The position numbers and the translations under genes are program-made. From the NCBI GenBank assembly GCA_003448025.1, contig DLXL01000182.1:7018-13543 (forward strand): a DNA stretch of 6,526 nt. Direction: 5' to 3'. Below are positions 5,438 to 6,526 of the stretch, piece by piece. How positions within the stretch are numbered: position 1 is the first letter of the stretch; each line of letters starts with the position of its first letter. This DNA is from Saprospirales bacterium (GTDB taxonomy: Bacteria; Bacteroidota; Bacteroidia; Chitinophagales; Saprospiraceae). The notes under the pieces are model-generated. The model saw only the letters and a list, made by a program, of their open reading frames with translations. It was not told the origin of the DNA and did no database searches.

Positions 5438-6409
5438 ATGCCAATAATACGAGAATATATGTTTCGCTTACGCTGGTCATACGGGTTATTGCTGCTGGCT
5501 GTCCTGGGTTGCCGCAAGGATGTTGAAACGTTTCAACCCTATGCGCCATCTGCCTCAGAGCTGGGGTCGTTGCTGTCTGCCAGAGTGCCATCAACGGCAG
5601 CTGTTTCAACTTTTAATTTGAGCAATCTGGCCACCGATAAAGTGCTGGAAACTGCCAGTGGCGTACAGGTATTTCTGGTAGATACCGATCAACTTTTTGA
5701 AAAAGAAGGTACCAACGTCGTGGTGCCCTGCAGCACCTGTCCGGATCTGAAAATTGAAGTAACGGAAGTAACCGATAAAGGCGATATCATGGCCCGCGGC
5801 TTGCACACAGTAGGCGACAGCAACAAGGTGTTTGAAACGGCCGGCATGGTGCGCATTAAAGCCACCTGTGGAGGTCAGGCGCTGGAACTGATGTCTAACC
5901 GCAACCTGAAAGTACACATACCCAATGCCAATACCACGGCAGATTTCTGGTTGTTTGAGCAAAATACAGAGTTGTCAAAGCCCTGGTTGATCACGCCACG
6001 TCCGGTTTACGAAGCCGAATGGTCTGCAGCCACCGGCGCCATACAGGAAGGTTATGAATTGCTGATTTCACAATTAGGATGGTCAGCAGCGGGCAAGTTT
6101 GTTGAAGATCCCAACTCCAGTTTTTGCGTTCAGTTGCCCACCGGATTTGGCGAGCAGAATACGCTGAGCTACGTGGTGTTCAAGGACCGGCAGGTGGTGG
6201 TGCCGCTGGATTTTGATCTGGGTAAAAACCTGTTTTGCTTCCCAAAAATGCCGGTAGGCTACCTGGTTCAACCGGTATCCATCAGCAAACTGGGCGAATC
6301 CTTTTACCTTGGAAAAGCGCAAACGGAAGTAGGCACCAATGCCGTATTCCCGTTAAACAATCAAATTATGACAGAAGAGGCCGTTGTAAACATCATCAAA
6401 GGCCTGTAA
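5438..6409 (+). CDS. Lipoprotein of a Bacteroidota surface-protein type, unknown function
   Basis: This 323-aa protein starts with a lipoprotein signal: FRLRWSYGLLLLAVLGC, then R-K-D, with Cys25 as the lipidated residue. The Met at 5459 gives a compact 17-residue signal peptide and may be the true start. Residues about 60-165 resemble a beta domain that recurs in Bacteroidota lipoproteins: a G-T-x-V-x-V-P strand (91-97), KIEVTEVTDKGDIM (105-118), and a later G-M-V-R-I-K-A-T strand (136-143). In place of the usual P-A-N-A-F turn it has P-C-S-T-C-P (97-102). C144, C230 and C267 are further cysteines that could form disulfides. The second half (about 170-323) is mixed beta/polar without a recognised domain. 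It follows the barrel gene by 50 nt and is closed by a strong terminator, so it is probably the third gene of the sigma-factor unit. No enzymatic motif is visible. Confidence 0.75.
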   Translation: MPIIREYMFRLRWSYGLLLLAVLGCRKDVETFQPYAPSASELGSLLSARVPSTAAVSTFNLSNLATDKVLETASGVQVFLVDTDQLFEKEGTNVVVPCSTCPDLKIEVTEVTDKGDIMARGLHTVGDSNKVFETAGMVRIKATCGGQALELMSNRNLKVHIPNANTTADFWLFEQNTELSKPWLITPRPVYEAEWSAATGAIQEGYELLISQLGWSAAGKFVEDPNSSFCVQLPTGFGEQNTLSYVVFKDRQVVVPLDFDLGKNLFCFPKMPVGYLVQPVSISKLGESFYLGKAQTEVGTNAVFPLNNQIMTEEAVVNIIKGL

Positions 6410-6438
6410 AGATATCCGTGTTTAGTAATTTCGTACAT

Positions 6439-6472
6439 AGCCGAGTCGGGAAAGTCCGTCTCGGCTTTTTTT
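6439..6472 (+). terminator. Strong intrinsic terminator after the lipoprotein gene
   Basis: AGCCGAG (6439-6445) pairs with CTCGGCT (6460-6466), and after a T-T mismatch CGG (6447-6449) pairs with CCG (6456-6458), with the 6-nt loop GAAAGT. Seven Ts follow (6466-6472). This is the clearest terminator in the window and marks the end of the sigma, barrel and lipoprotein unit. Confidence 0.9.
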
Positions 6473-6475
6473 ATT

Positions 6476-6526
6476 GGTCATTTAGTAGTCATTTAGGTCA
6501 TTTAGTAGTCATTTGGGTCATTTAGT
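6476..6526 (+). repeat. Intergenic tandem repeat built on GTCATTTAG, cut by the window end
   Basis: A 20-bp unit, GGTCATTTAGTAGTCATTTA, occupies 6476-6495 and repeats at 6496-6515 with one change (last base G). A third copy begins at 6516 and is cut at 6526. Each unit is itself two near-copies of GTCATTTAG spaced alternately 11 and 9 bp apart, close to one helical turn. The array begins right after the terminator and continues past the window, so its full length is unknown. Confidence 0.85.

Noticed and set aside
6235..6525. Forward ORF running from the lipoprotein gene through the terminator into the repeat
   Set aside because: It overlaps the lipoprotein gene in another frame, crosses a strong terminator, and its tail is translated repeat DNA.
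6476..6526. CRISPR or attachment site at the right edge
   Set aside because: There are no unique spacers between units, and no integrase, tRNA or cas gene is in view.

Overview
The window looks like chromosomal DNA of a Bacteroidota bacterium, probably from the Saprospiria/Chitinophagia side. The reasons are exported proteins and lipoproteins without clear Shine-Dalgarno sequences, a PstS-like lipoprotein followed by a periplasmic TPR protein (an order known from Bacteroidota TonB/ExbBD loci), an ECF sigma factor followed by a membrane-anchored protein with a C-terminal beta-barrel, and intergenic short tandem repeats. The placement below phylum is inference. All six genes lie on the + strand.

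Layout: 1-264 is non-coding. It holds a 20-nt T run, four 7-bp CCGTC-type repeats and a hairpin. At 265-1430 a 73-aa two-helix membrane protein is followed after 5 nt by a PstS-like phosphate-binding-type lipoprotein, forming one short operon that ends at a hairpin near 1479-1508. At 1565-3262 there is a 565-aa secreted TPR protein, closed by a strong hairpin at 3291-3330. At 3466-6409 a second unit holds an ECF sigma factor, a protein combining an anti-sigma-like N-terminus, one inner-membrane helix, a low-complexity linker and an outer-membrane beta-barrel domain, and then a lipoprotein. A clear intrinsic terminator (6439-6472) closes it. The window ends inside an intergenic tandem repeat (6476-6526).

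How the parts may work together: the first three genes look like the tail of an envelope nutrient-uptake/TonB-associated module, although no TonB or ExbBD gene is in view. The second unit looks like an envelope-signalling operon. A single polypeptide seems to join the inner-membrane sigma regulator to an outer-membrane barrel, with a cell-surface or periplasmic lipoprotein as a possible third component. This is the most unusual arrangement here. A 9-bp repeat inside the linker codes for eight S-N-x triplets and could change linker length by slippage without breaking the frame.
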